Shown here piece by piece: positions 1 to 10,430 of a stretch of DNA of 64,000 nucleotides (positions are counted from its first letter, which is position 1; each line of letters starts with the position of its first letter). A model generated the notes under the pieces. It did no database searches and had not been told where the DNA came from. It saw only the letters and a program-made list of their open reading frames with translations. Position numbers and translations under genes: made by a program. Origin of the DNA: Falciphora oryzae (Eukaryota > Ascomycota > Sordariomycetes > Magnaporthales > Magnaporthaceae); assembly GCA_000733355.1 (NCBI GenBank), contig JNVV01000028.1, forward strand, positions 62,001-126,000, in the 5' to 3' direction.

Positions 1-582
1 GAATTTGAATACACCACCAAGATGATCCGCGTCGATCTTTCCAATTTCTCCGCCTGGCATAACCGGAGCAAGCTCATCCCCCGGCTCTTGAAGGAGCAAG
101 GGGCTGGAGGCGGTGAAAGGAAGGAGTTTCTTGACGACGGTAGGCAAACAGTCCATGGCGATTTGTAGGCCACGCCATTCGCTGACTGTTACGGATCTAC
201 AGAGTTGAAGCTCATCCGGGACGCGTTGAACGTCGGCCCGGAGGACCAGTCTCTCTGGTACTATCACCAGTTTCTCATGCTCAACGTCTTCGACACGCTT
301 GGCAGCGAGTCCATGGCGCCCAACCTGTCAACTCCCGAGAGGGTGGCTTACGTCAATAGAGGAATGGACGACATCAAGGACCTCCTCGAGGACTACGACG
401 ACATCAAGTGGCTCTACGAAGCACTTGTGGAATACACTGTCGCCCTGTCCAGGATAGAGGGTCGGAAGCTGACCGGGGAAGAGCTGGGCCAGCTGAGAGT
501 GTGGCTCGGGAAGCTGGAGGAGCTTGACCCCATGAGGATAGGGAGGTGGGCGGACGCCAGAAAGGAACACGGCCTTGGCTAG
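1..582 (+). CDS. BET4: Rab geranylgeranyltransferase (GGTase II) alpha subunit, 3' part
   Basis: C-terminal part of a protein prenyltransferase alpha subunit; the 5' end lies outside the window. The alpha subunit binds the beta subunit and adds geranylgeranyl groups to Rab GTPases delivered by the Rab escort protein. Exons read 1..139 and 203..582, with a 63-nt GT-AG intron whose phase joins a split Glu codon. The first exon shows the PFTA-repeat signature (Asn-Phe-Ser-Ala-Trp-His-Asn-Arg-Ser). The second holds helical repeats with acidic stretches and a conserved Trp-Tyr-Tyr-His segment typical of the last alpha-subunit repeats. The frame stops at TAG 580-582. The Bet4 rather than Ram2 assignment rests on repeat wording and is fairly secure, since Ram2 is less acidic here. 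Confidence 0.82.
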
Positions 583-749
583 CAGTGCGACGTAGGTATA
601 TGTTGCCCTGCATAGCGTCGAAACCTCGTCCCAACCATTGAAGGGACCTGCATGCCTACCTCCATGGTCAAGTGTGCGGTAGTCGTTGTCTCTGCAATGC
701 ACGCCCGTTAATATTGCGCATTAGTTACACAATAAATCCAAAGCTCGCC

Positions 750-2513
750 TCAAAGAGGTATGCGGCCACTGCACTTGTCCACAATCAAGCTCGCCCTGGC
801 CCCGACAAGCCCATCAAAGTACGCGAGCAGCGTGTCCAGCGGCACCATGTCCATGTTCCCCAGCGCGGGACTGGCCGACTTGAGCACCTTGCCGCTAAAC
901 AGCGTCCGGACAAAATACCCCCCGCTTGCCGCAGCCGCCTCGCCCTTGCGTCTCCACAGCTCAAAGACGACCTCGGCGCCCATCCCCGGCCAGACCATCT
1001 CGTCGAGCTGCAGCACCGACAGCAGCCTGCTGACGGACCCGTCGTGCGCGACGTTGTGCCGGTAGATGACGCCGCCGCCACCAGCACAGGCCCCGGCGGC
1101 CTCGCGCAGGTGCGCGGCCAGCTCGGCGACCCAGACGCCGATGCTGGCGGCGGCGGCGCCCAGTGACTCGCGGCTGCCGCGGTACACATGCGCGTACTCC
1201 CAGTGCCCGAGCCTGTAGACCCGGTCCGCGAGGGCCCGGTCGACGCAGCGTGACGTGTCGTTTTTGGGGCCACCACCACCACCACTACCATCGGAGGGGA
1301 CGAGCTTGCACGGCAGCGGCTTGGTGTGGCACTGGCGCGCCGAGAGGTTGTCGTAGTAGTGGTCCAGGCTCTTGTGGAACCCCGCGTCGGAAGCAGGGAC
1401 GCCCGAGATGGCGTCCAGCGCGCTGTATAATGGCGCAGCCGCGGCCAGGTGCGCAGCCCAGGACGGGTCAGTCGCCGGGGTCTGGATGCGCGAAAAGGCA
1501 GCCGAGGCGGCGGGGCACGAGTACTGCGGCTCGAGGCTGTCGATACCGGCGGCTTGGATAAGCAGCGGGACGGGCGTTCCGGGCCGCCACATGCCTGCGA
1601 TTAACATCCCGGCAACCTGGCTCGTGATGACGTTCTGCGTCACGCGGTACTGCACTTTCGAGCGCCAGGCGGCGTCGTTGGAGCGGGCGGGGAGGAAGCC
1701 GAGGAGGTCGTGGTAGACGGCGTACAGGTCGGCGCCGTGCCGGAACGAGTCGTCGAGCCCGCCCGATGTGATCTGCGGGAACTGGCAGGTTCCGATCCAG
1801 CCGGCGGGCACGAAGGGGTTGACGGAGGAAATGCTGCCTTGCCAATATGCCTGCGCCGACGAGCGGCTCCTGTCGGAAGGAGGCAGAGGCTGGCCGTAGA
1901 AGAAGAGGCCCTGGTCGTCGCAGTTCCAGCGGTACGACTCTACGGGGAACGCGTTGGACGAGTAGGGGGTTCTCTTGTGGTGGCGGTGGATCTAGGAGGT
2001 TTTGGTAAAGGGGCATCATGTTATTCTCAAAACGCTTTCAGCATATAGCACCTTCAAGGAGTAAACCGGTCCAGAGGGGGCAAAAAATCTTACCACCTCG
2101 ACGTACTTGAGCTCAAACTCGCTCGACGGCCGCACGTATTCCCTAGGTCGGACATGCGGCATATTGCACCAATTCGACGCGCCGTCCTCCCAGTCGCCCG
2201 ACGGCTCAAACACGAACTTGGGCACCCCGACGCCGCCGATTACGTCGCTGAGGTTGTTGTACGGCGTCCGGTCCGACGCGTGCCAGCTCAGGTCCACCGT
2301 TGCCGCTGCCGCCATCGCCGGAGCGAGGAGCACGGCGGGATTGGTCCACATGATCCACATGGCCGTTATCTTCGCGAGCAGCTGCTCATAGGGGAGGATC
2401 AGGAGGGAGACGGTGATGGCAAAGACAAGCAGCAGCAGCAGGCCGTAGGGAAAGACGCGCCTCGTCGCCGAGCTGCTGAGTTCCCGTTCGGGCATAGCAT
2501 GTCTTCCCTTCAT
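750..2513 (-). CDS. Histidine acid phosphatase superfamily protein with N-terminal membrane/signal segment
   Basis: Exons 2094..2513 and 750..1991 (minus), joined by a 102-nt intron, give 553 residues. The join creates the N-terminal catalytic motif R143-H-H-K-R-T-P149, a variant of RHGxRxP. The C-terminal proton-donor motif His456-Asp457 is also present, so both halves of the branch-2 histidine-phosphatase site are intact. Such enzymes hydrolyse phosphomonoesters through a phospho-histidine. The second motif residue is His rather than Gly, as in a fungal subgroup of unknown substrate. Residues 21-41 form a strong hydrophobic helix. A second ATG at 2360 (Met52) opens a classic signal peptide, so the protein may be secreted from Met52 or be a signal-anchored membrane protein from Met1. 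A glycine run near residue 380 is low complexity. Confidence 0.85.
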
Positions 2514-3022
2514 GAGGGGGAGGGCATGCTCTTATTGAGCCCTCGCTACGACGGCGGCCCAACTTATTGAGCCGAGACCCGGTTGGGTGCCACAGAGACA
2601 AGAGTCGGCAAAGGTCCACCCATCCGATTCAGCTCTTTCTGGGTTGTGATCTCGGTAGGTAGAGGTAGTCTTGAGAGAGGTAGACGCACGTGCTGCCAGG
2701 AGTGAGTCTGGCGTCTGCGGTGGTGGTGGTACTCGGCAGCGGGGCATGCGTCTGCGGGTTGCATCCACCCCTGGTTCCTGGTGGTTGGCGGCCATCCACG
2801 TGGGCTATTCGAGGCGTTTAGTGGCAAGCCGTCAATGAGAACAGCAGAACGCTCGAAATCGGACATTTTTTGTTTATCCTGGTGGTTGGTATCGTCTACA
2901 GGGCTTGTCGCGCAGGCCCGAGACGAAAATCAATGATTACCGCGGAATCATTCCTGTTGTCACCAACCCCCCATGCCTGCCCATGGACGAAAATAGCATT
3001 ACAACAGTCGTCGTACCCAGTC
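2514..3022. other. Intergenic, 509 bp
   Basis: Lies between the start of the histidine phosphatase gene and the stop of the TilS-like gene, both on the minus strand. It must hold the promoter of the former and the 3' end of the latter. Only short overlapping open frames occur. I see no recognisable gene, repeat or structured RNA. Confidence 0.6.
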
Positions 3023-5391
3023 TCAAGTTACACATGCGGCTTTCGTGTAACCAATATCCTCGGCTGCTGCAGAGAGAGCTGATCTATTGGCGTCCGTATC
3101 TGACAGCATATATTCGTCCCTCGCCGAGCGCCGTTCGTTCGGAGGGGCTCTGAGGCGGAGCGAGGATATAGCCTTGCCCAGCCTTTGCAGCTCGCAGGTC
3201 TCGACACGCTTCTGCACCTCCGTGCCGACCCTGCGGAACCGAATCTCCCACCTGATCCACTCGTCGATCCCACGGAGGTGCACGCCCAGCGTAGGGATGG
3301 CGATCAGGTTGATGTTCGCGTTCTCCTCGTCCCACACATGGGACCATATGTCCATTTGCCTTTGAGGCGCCATGTCCACGTCCGACAGGTCGGGCTCCCG
3401 CAGGGCCCAGCCGACGGGTCCGAGCGAGTAGATGGCGGGGAGCGTCCAGCGCACCTTTCCAGGCGCGTACCGGCGCAGCAGCCCGTCCAGCCTCTTCCGC
3501 TCGGCGTCGTCGGGCAGCTGCTCGCGGAACTGCCTTAGGTGCCCCACCTCGAGCGGCCCGACCAGGATGCGGTTGGGCAGCCGGTGCACTATATTGACCC
3601 AGAAGCGGCCTCCATCGTAAGGGCGGAAGCGGTAGTGTTTTTGAGTCTTGCTCGAGAGCTTTAGATCCGAGCGTGGCCGCCACCACAGCGGTTCGAGATA
3701 GCGTAAAAGCATGTCGTATACGAGAACAGGGAACCGCTGGCGCGGGGGTGAGATATGTGGTGCCCGTGCTAGTCGCCAGTGCAGCTCCTTACTGCCGGCC
3801 TCTGTTTCTTGGAATATAGGGGTGAAGTGGACGTGGTTCAGAACGAACCCTTGCACCGAGTCCGAGACCGCCGTTGCTTCTGTGGGCCGCGCAAGGGAGG
3901 GGAACAGCCGGGTTATGAACGGCTGCATGTTGTCGAGCGTGGTCACCACGGGCATGGGCGAGGCGATCCGTAGTAACTTCTGAATAAGGAGGCCCACAAC
4001 CGTCCTCGAGTGCTTCAGGCGACCCCGGAGCTCTCGGGTAGCATAGATGGACGATCCCCGCCGGGGCCTCGGCGTGGCGAGCTCGGGAAGCTTGACGACG
4101 ACGGTACCGGCGTTGGGCTGCAAGTCAAACAGATCCGTCCGCTGGAAAAGTCTCGAGGCTTCTGCCTGCTGGGCCTCATACTTCCTTCGACACCTTTTAG
4201 AGAGGTCTAGAATTATCGGCTTTTGTAGTGCAACTGGTAAGGTGTGATTTTGTACCAGGTGTCTAAGGGCGTTCCGCTGGGTAAGCGTGGAGTCTTTATT
4301 GCTCTCATCCTCGAACCAGGGGACCTCGTTATGAACGCAAGTGGCCACGAGGCGGTCCTTGGAGAACTCGAGGAGTGGTCGATATATCATAGCTCCGCCG
4401 TCCTCAACAGGACATCGAGCGAGGTCGAGCGGAGCACGGCGGGAACGCATGCCCAGGCGGCGGCCTGGCGTGAAGTCCAGCGAGGCTATCCCGAGAGGGT
4501 CAAGATCACCATCCGTCCCATCGCGCAGCTCTCGCTCAAACTCTTCCCAGTCCATGGCCATCTCTGACTTCATGGCATCCTGGATCTCCCTCCGCTCGTC
4601 CGACAGCATAGTCATGCGGTATATCGGATTGTTGGAGAGCTGGTCGTCGATAAAGCCGCTCGCGTGGGAGCCAAAGACCTTGCCGATGTGGGGCATGTCG
4701 CCGGCGGGCGGGATGCCCATGAGCCCGCGGGGGCTGGGGTAGTTGAGCAGGCGCATCAGCACCGTCTCGTACTGATCGTCCTCGTGGTGGGCGAGGAACA
4801 TGGATACGGCGTTGCGGATCTGCATGCGACGCGCAAAGATCTGGAAGCGCTGCTCGCGGGCGACCGTCTCGAAGTTGGGCAGCTCGTGGAGCATCTCGCG
4901 CGCCTCCTTGGCCGACGGGAAGTAGCCCGGCTTCCTGAGGAGCTTCCTCCAGTGTATCCGGCTGGGCTCTGCGATCCGGAAGGTCGGGTACTTCCTCAGC
5001 AGAGCCGACACTTTGGCAGCCTCCTGGGCGCTGTTTTCGCGGTAGCCATGGTCGATGGTGATGGCGATGAAGTAGTCGACGGGGTTGTCGGCCACGTGCC
5101 AGCGCTCGAAGCCGCGGGACTGTCGAAGGGTCTCGTTGCAGAGGTAGGCCAGGGCCATGGAGTCGACGCCCCCGCTTATGGCCAGAGCTGTGATGGAGTG
5201 TCAGCTATGAGTCCCTCGACACATTACATTACACAACAAAATCGGGCCTTACCAACAGGGATCGGACGGTTCTTGGCCCTGGTCGACACCGGGTTCGGGA
5301 AACGGGGGCGGCAGATGGCTTCAACCGCCTCCTTGAACTCGGCGACCGCGATGGGCCGGGCACCCGTGAAGACAGGTGGTATTGCCCGCAT
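3023..5391 (-). CDS. TilS-like tRNA(Ile)-lysidine synthetase, probably mitochondrial
   Basis: Exons 5253..5391 and 3023..5187 (minus) with a 65-nt intron; 767 residues. Splicing creates the PP-loop ATP-pyrophosphatase motif S51-G-G-V-D-S56, followed by TilS landmarks: an Asp-His-Gly-Tyr-Arg segment and a His-His-Glu-Asp-Asp-Gln metal/substrate motif. TilS attaches lysine to C34 of the CAU-anticodon tRNA-Ile so it reads AUA. In fungi the nuclear-encoded enzyme is expected to serve mitochondrial tRNA, and the Arg/Lys-containing N-terminus before the PP-loop could be a targeting peptide. The protein is far longer than bacterial TilS (about 430 residues); the roughly 350-residue C-terminal extension shows no domain I recognise. 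The start was chosen as the only ATG in frame with the PP-loop exon. The gene diverges from the S-adenosylmethionine carrier. Confidence 0.85.
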
Positions 5392-6013
5392 TCCATCCTA
5401 TGATTGTGTCTTCCACAATGTTGGCTGAAGCCGGGGAGGTTTTCCCCTCTTGTATTCATGTGGTTTTGCTGAACCCTTGAAGTCTAAGCTCCCCACCAGG
5501 TGGGGCGGCAGTGGTTCGATATCGTCATCTGGGAGGGAGCTTTGGAAGGGCCCGGAGGTGAGCACACGAATAGCTTTGGCTCGCTCGGCTGCTACCTCAA
5601 CGATCAATTGGAGCGGGATTACCATGATGAAATATCTGTTGCCCACTTCTCCGAGCCTCCGGACGTCTCGCCCTCTCAACTGGCCATGATCTCGGAGATC
5701 GGGACTGCCTATGCCGAGCCCGACTCCACTTGAAAATTCACATTTGGGATGCCCGCCCGCTTCGTCGATCCCACCTTGATAGCAAATCTTACTGTCCACA
5801 CAACACTCGCTGCCTCCGTCTCCAGAGGAGCCAGTCGAGCACCTTGATTCTAAAGCCATGCTTCCCGCGCGCCGGTAGCGAATCCACAGGCCCCGGCCAC
5901 ACCCGCGCATCCCACCACTCGCGCTTCCTCGGAGCCACCTCCGACACCGTCCCGAGCCCTCCGGCCGTTCCCTCCCCCTTCACTACCGAAGGCGGACAGC
6001 CCCTCCCGCGACA
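5392..6013. other. Divergent promoter region, 622 bp
   Basis: Shared upstream region of the TilS-like gene (minus) and the mitochondrial SAM carrier (plus). Long open frames exist on both strands (5398..5910 minus; 5500..5733 plus), but neither matches a family I know. The last 200 bases before the carrier are C-rich and T-rich on the plus strand, typical of a fungal 5' leader. Confidence 0.5.
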
Positions 6014-6910
6014 ATGTCGGCCCCCCAGCCGAACCCGCCGTTCACCACGGCCCTCCTCGCCGGCGCGCTGGCCGGCACCACCGTCGACCTCTCCCTCTTC
6101 CCGCTCGACACCCTCAAGACGCGCCTGCAGTCGTCGGCCGGCTTCTTCCCTTCGGGCGGCTTCCGGGGTATCTACCGGGGCGTCGGCTCCGCCGTCGTCG
6201 GGTCCGCGCCCGGCGCCGCGCTCTTCTTCGTCACTTACGAGGGCGTCAAGGACTTCCTCTCCCGCCCTTCACCCTTGCTCTCCACCATCCTCTCCGGCGG
6301 CGAGACCAACAGCAACTCCCCGCCGGCGGCAGTCACCCACATGCTGGCCGCGTCCCTGGGCGAGATCGCGGCCTGCTCCGTGCGCGTGCCGACCGAAGTC
6401 GTCAAGCAGCGCGCGCAGGCCGGCCAGCACGGCGGGCGCTCCGCCGCGGCGCTCGTCGACATACTGTCCCTGCGCTCCGGCCCCCGGGGGCCCGCCGGCG
6501 TGTGGCGCGAGCTGTACCGGGGATGGGGCATCACCGTGTTCCGCGAGGTGCCCTTCACCGTCATCCAGTTCCCGCTGTGGGAGGCGCTCAAGGCCTGGGG
6601 CAGGAGAAGACGGGGCGGCAACGACAGCAAAACTGACGTCGGCGCCGCCGAAAGCGCCCTGTACGGCAGCCTGAGCGGCGCCGTGGCCGCGGGCGTGACG
6701 ACGCCGCTGGACGTGCTCAAGACGCGCGTCATGCTGAGCAGGGAAAGAGAGTCGGTGCTGTCCATCACCAAGAGCATCCTGCGCGACCACGGCATAAGGC
6801 CCTTCTTCGCCGGCATCGGCCCCAGGGTCGCCTGGATCGGCGCCGGCGGCGCAATCTTCCTGGGCAGCTACCAGTGGACAGTCAACACCCTCGCTTGGAG
6901 GGGCGCGTAA
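6014..6910 (+). CDS. PET8: Mitochondrial S-adenosylmethionine carrier (SLC25 family)
   Basis: Intronless 298-residue mitochondrial carrier. It has three tandem repeats with carrier signatures: Pro-Leu-Asp-Thr-Leu-Lys-Thr-Arg near residue 30, Pro-Thr-Glu-Val-Val-Lys-Gln-Arg near 127 and Pro-Leu-Asp-Val-Leu-Lys-Thr-Arg near 233. The second-repeat Val-Pro-Thr-Glu-Val-Val-Lys motif and the first repeat's Asp-Leu-Ser-Leu-Phe-Pro are typical of the Pet8/SAMC branch. That branch exchanges cytosolic S-adenosylmethionine for S-adenosylhomocysteine across the inner membrane, feeding mitochondrial RNA and biotin/lipoate methyl and radical chemistry. Length is usual for the family. The start has a good context (gcgacaATGTCG). 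Third-position GC is very high, in contrast to the neighbouring TilS gene. Confidence 0.92.
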   Translation: MSAPQPNPPFTTALLAGALAGTTVDLSLFPLDTLKTRLQSSAGFFPSGGFRGIYRGVGSAVVGSAPGAALFFVTYEGVKDFLSRPSPLLSTILSGGETNSNSPPAAVTHMLAASLGEIAACSVRVPTEVVKQRAQAGQHGGRSAAALVDILSLRSGPRGPAGVWRELYRGWGITVFREVPFTVIQFPLWEALKAWGRRRRGGNDSKTDVGAAESALYGSLSGAVAAGVTTPLDVLKTRVMLSRERESVLSITKSILRDHGIRPFFAGIGPRVAWIGAGGAIFLGSYQWTVNTLAWRGA

Positions 6911-7353
6911 CTCGAGCGTCGAGGCCGGGCTTGTGCATATCCAGGACATCTGCCGACCACCCGCTTCGGGGCCAGTCGACCATCTCGAAACCGGATCTCA
7001 GACGTCTATCAACTAGGCGAGGATCCTCGACGGAGAGTGAGCATCGACACACGTCCCTCCCTACACATGCTCTTTCAGCGGGCATGCGTTGTAATGCTAA
7101 GCGCCGGCGCGATGCCGGTTGTATGATACCAGTGAGATATGACCAGGAGCTCCTTCAAGCTCCTTCTCCGGATTTAAAGATATACAGACCACGATACCAT
7201 ACACGAAGGACGAATTCTCAGAGGAATGTCGATTGTATTAGGAATGAATCGCTAGTGTGATATTAAATCTGAGCATCTCTCCGTGTGATCTATTCGCACA
7301 CATAATCTTCTCGTCCAGTCTAGTCACCAATCCCATACGACAGCGAGATTAGA
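6911..7353. other. Convergent 3' region, 443 bp
   Basis: Between the stop of the SAM carrier and the stop of the Pex14/17-like gene on the opposite strand. It becomes AT-rich after about 7100, as expected for two facing transcription ends. No gene or repeat recognised. Confidence 0.6.
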
Positions 7354-8506
7354 CTATCGACCAGCCACTGGGAAGCTCCTGGCGCTCAGCAGCACACCCT
7401 TGACCCTCCTGATGTTGTCCTTGACCGCCTTCACCTCGTCGTCGGGCTCGCGCCTTCCCGCGCTGCCGTATATCGTGTAGCCGGAGCCGAACTGGCCCGG
7501 GTAGGGGCGCGACATGTGATCGAGGTCGTCCTTGAAGATGTCCAGCGTCATCTTGACGACGGCGTACCCTTCGCTCTGCGCGACGATGCCCCTGTTGACC
7601 TCCCTGAGCGACGAGACCAGGTTCGAGACGCGGCGCGCCTGGGCGGCGGTCGCGTCCGCCTCCTGCCGCGGCGCCGGCGTCAGGGGCGGCGTGACGGTCT
7701 GGACGCCGATGTCGCGGTGGAAGACCTCGGTCGGGTCGCCGCAGCTGCTGGCCGCGTCGTCGCCCTCCTTCTGCGTCGCCACGGCGGTGTTCTTGCTGGT
7801 GGTCGGCACGGGGATCTCCGAGACGGTCTCTTCGAGCTTGGACACGAGCGTGTCGAGGCCCCGGGCGGCCTGCTCGTGCACCTCGGCGCGGGCGTCGGTC
7901 AGCGAGGACACCATGGGCGCCAGCACGTACTGGGAGGCGCCGTAGACGAGGGTCGCGAAGCCGGCGAAGGCCGAGGTTGTGTGCAGGAAGCCCGAGGCCG
8001 TGATGAGGGGCGGAGCGCGCTGGAGTCTGGCCATGAACTCGGGGTACGTCACGATCGGGGCGTGGTCCGTCGGTGGCTCGGGTTCTGGGACAGGGACAGG
8101 GAGCTTGGATGCAGGCATCGCGCTGTGCTGGATGGCTGCAACAGAGGGTGCTGCTGCTTCTTTGGGCTCGTCTGTCTTGTCTGTCTTCATGGGGTGTCAG
8201 GTAGACCCTTCCCAGAGCATTGCATGCAGGAAACAGGCGCAGACTCACTGCATCAGAGCTGCCAGAAGCGACAGCTTTGGCATCTTCATCAAGGAGGGCC
8301 TCGATGTTGGTTTCGCTGATGCCCTTGGTCCTCAGGAATGTCGCCTTCTCCCCTCTTGACGTCCGGCGCACCTCGTCGGTCTGGAGGAAACGCCTCGCGA
8401 CGTCCAAGGTTGACTGCGACTCTGGCTGGACGTCATCTTGAGTCGAAGATTCCTCGGCCTCTGGGACCGGGATAGGCTCGGCTTCTTTTTTGTCGGAGTC
8501 GCCCAT
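7354..8506 (-). CDS. PEX14/17: Pex14/Pex17-like peroxisomal docking protein
   Basis: Exons 8249..8506 and 7354..8184 (minus), 64-nt phase-0 intron; 363 residues. Residues about 33-75 resemble the Pex14 N-terminal domain (Leu-Asp-Val-Ala-Arg-Arg-Phe-Leu ... Lys-Ala-Thr-Phe-Leu-Arg-Thr-Lys-Gly), which binds the import receptor Pex5. A hydrophobic segment around 149-172 could insert in the peroxisomal membrane. The C-terminal half is coiled-coil-like and resembles the Pex17-type tail of the filamentous-fungal hybrid peroxin (Pex14/17, called PEX33 in Neurospora). Canonical Pex14 in these fungi is a separate gene, so I favour the hybrid, which is expected to join the docking complex for matrix protein import. 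The intron joins Ala86 to Thr87. The family call is an inference from wording of the N-domain. Confidence 0.72.
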
Positions 8507-10430
8507 GTCTGAGATGGTCTGGGCTGTGTGATGGCCCAGCTCACATTCTCGTGTCGATGGACGGGATGCGGTTCCAGTTACCTAGGAGCAGGCGGAGAGC
8601 TCTGATCGAAATGTCACAATCACGGTCGCGACTTGATCAATCGGAACCGGGCCGCTTCCCCAGAGCGGACCTCGGCACGCACCTGGCAGCTCCACTACGG
8701 GTCGTCTAGGATCAGATGTGTGCCTAGCATTTCAGGCTTCTTGGGGTCGACGGTCGGCCGTGTTTCGCAAGGCTGGACGGGCTGGTTCGAGACGGCAACA
8801 CCCGAGCGATGTACCCGTTGATTACTTGTTGATATTTCCCCAAAAACGCCGCCTTGGATTTGGTTGATCCCATTGCTCGGAAGGCGTTTACTTCTACGTT
8901 TCGTGGCTCAAGCCAAGCACTGGGTTCTGCACGCGTCCTTGTCCCTTTTTAGCCCCTTGCCTGCGGAACCAAACCCAGGAGCGTGCCTGGAAAATCAAAG
9001 CAACCTGAAAAAAGGGGAGGAAAACCCATTGCGACCCGCTCCAAACAAATCAACGCCGATTTACCAGACGCAGCGCAGATCGGGAGATTTGGTTTTGCGA
9101 CAAGGCCCAGATCCTAGGTAACCTCTAATTGACCTGGGAGGGACCGCGCTCCGAGAGTTCAGGTCGCAGACACGGACGAGGTGGCGGCCACATTGATGCT
9201 GGCAGAGCCCCTATTGGGTTGATTCCAGCCATCAATTCCAGCGGTCGTCGCACACGACCAGACCAGACCGACGGCCTTTGACCAGGGTGCAACAGCCACC
9301 ACCAACTGGCATTTGTTGCGGCGAGACCAACAGGACTAGAAGTAAGTTGGATCGGCCACTTGTTTATTTATCCTTCTGCTCTTGGGTGTCTCAGCCCTCA
9401 TCTCCAACAGGACACAATGCACAGCACATCCCTTCATCGCTTTCTCTCCACCATCACAATCCCCGTCCGCCCAGGTGCGCCGTGCTGTGTCTGCATGTGT
9501 AGCTCCGTCTCTTCCTCTTTGTGGCCCAGACTCGAAGGAGAAACAAAGTAGTTGCGCATTGGAGTAGGCCAGCACAGGCATATCTATAAAAGAGAGCACG
9601 GGCAGTGTGGCAAGCGCCCGCGGCGTGCAAGCAAACAAGTCGGCCAGCAAAACACGCGCGCCTCGGAGAAGCGTCATCGCCAAGGGCCAACGATTGGGCC
9701 TCGTTTGATCCCGAGCTCGATTGGACGGAGGCGGCGCCAGCAAGCAGCCTCCACTGTTGTCGGCGCATGCATGCAGCAGCTGGAGACGTCGAGACAGGGC
9801 AGTCTTGAACGGCAAAGCTTGGGGCGTCGAGGCGTGCGTGGTGGCGTGGCTGCCCGTCGCTCGATCGCCCACCCACAACCCAATGGCCGCCGAATCCCTG
9901 GTGGCCGATCCGAAATTGTCTCGCGCAGTCCCCCAGCCCTTGCCGCCGAGATAGCACAGACTGCCGTCGAATGTGGATTGGGTGATTGGCCGCCCTTCGC
10001 GCTCGCTCAGCCCAGCTCACTAGGCCTGCCTACCCTCAACTCCTTCCTGCTGTGCCCGCCTCCCGCCGTCCCCATTGGGCTGAACAGGCCGCCGCCCATA
10101 CTCCCCACACCATCTCGGAGGCTTGGTTGTGCCTGTCTCACTTTGGGCGACCTGGGTGTGGACAAGCTTAGTTTGAGCCTCGCCCAAATTTCGTCCTTGG
10201 GGTCCCCCACTGGCAAGCACAAGCCGCCGGCAACCCGAACGGGCCAACCACCTGTCGTCATCACATCATCCTCCTCAGATATCGACACCTTGCAAAATTC
10301 ACCGCTCCTGTCTCACCTCAATCTGCCAACCGTCCCTCATCCCCATAAATCACACTCACCACCGCCTGTCGAGATATCACATCCCCCTGCACGAAGTCGC
10401 AAAGGACAGCTTCGATATCACAGGGTCGAG
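8507..10430. other. Divergent intergenic region, 1.9 kb
   Basis: Separates the Pex14/17-like gene (minus) from IES2 (plus). The last 300-400 bases before IES2 are C/T-rich with few G on the plus strand, consistent with a pyrimidine-rich fungal promoter and 5' leader. Open frame 9552..10430 is continuous with IES2 but has no conserved content, so I treat it as leader. No other gene is supported. Confidence 0.5.

Noticed and set aside
5398..5910. 170-codon minus-strand frame between TilS and the SAM carrier
   Set aside because: The middle looks protein-like, but the codon pattern is weak, competing frames are open, and it ends seven bases from the TilS start without a family match.
9552..10430. 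Upstream extension of the IES2 frame (about 290 codons)
   Set aside because: No conserved content, C/T-rich leader-like composition, and the family starts near ATG 10431.
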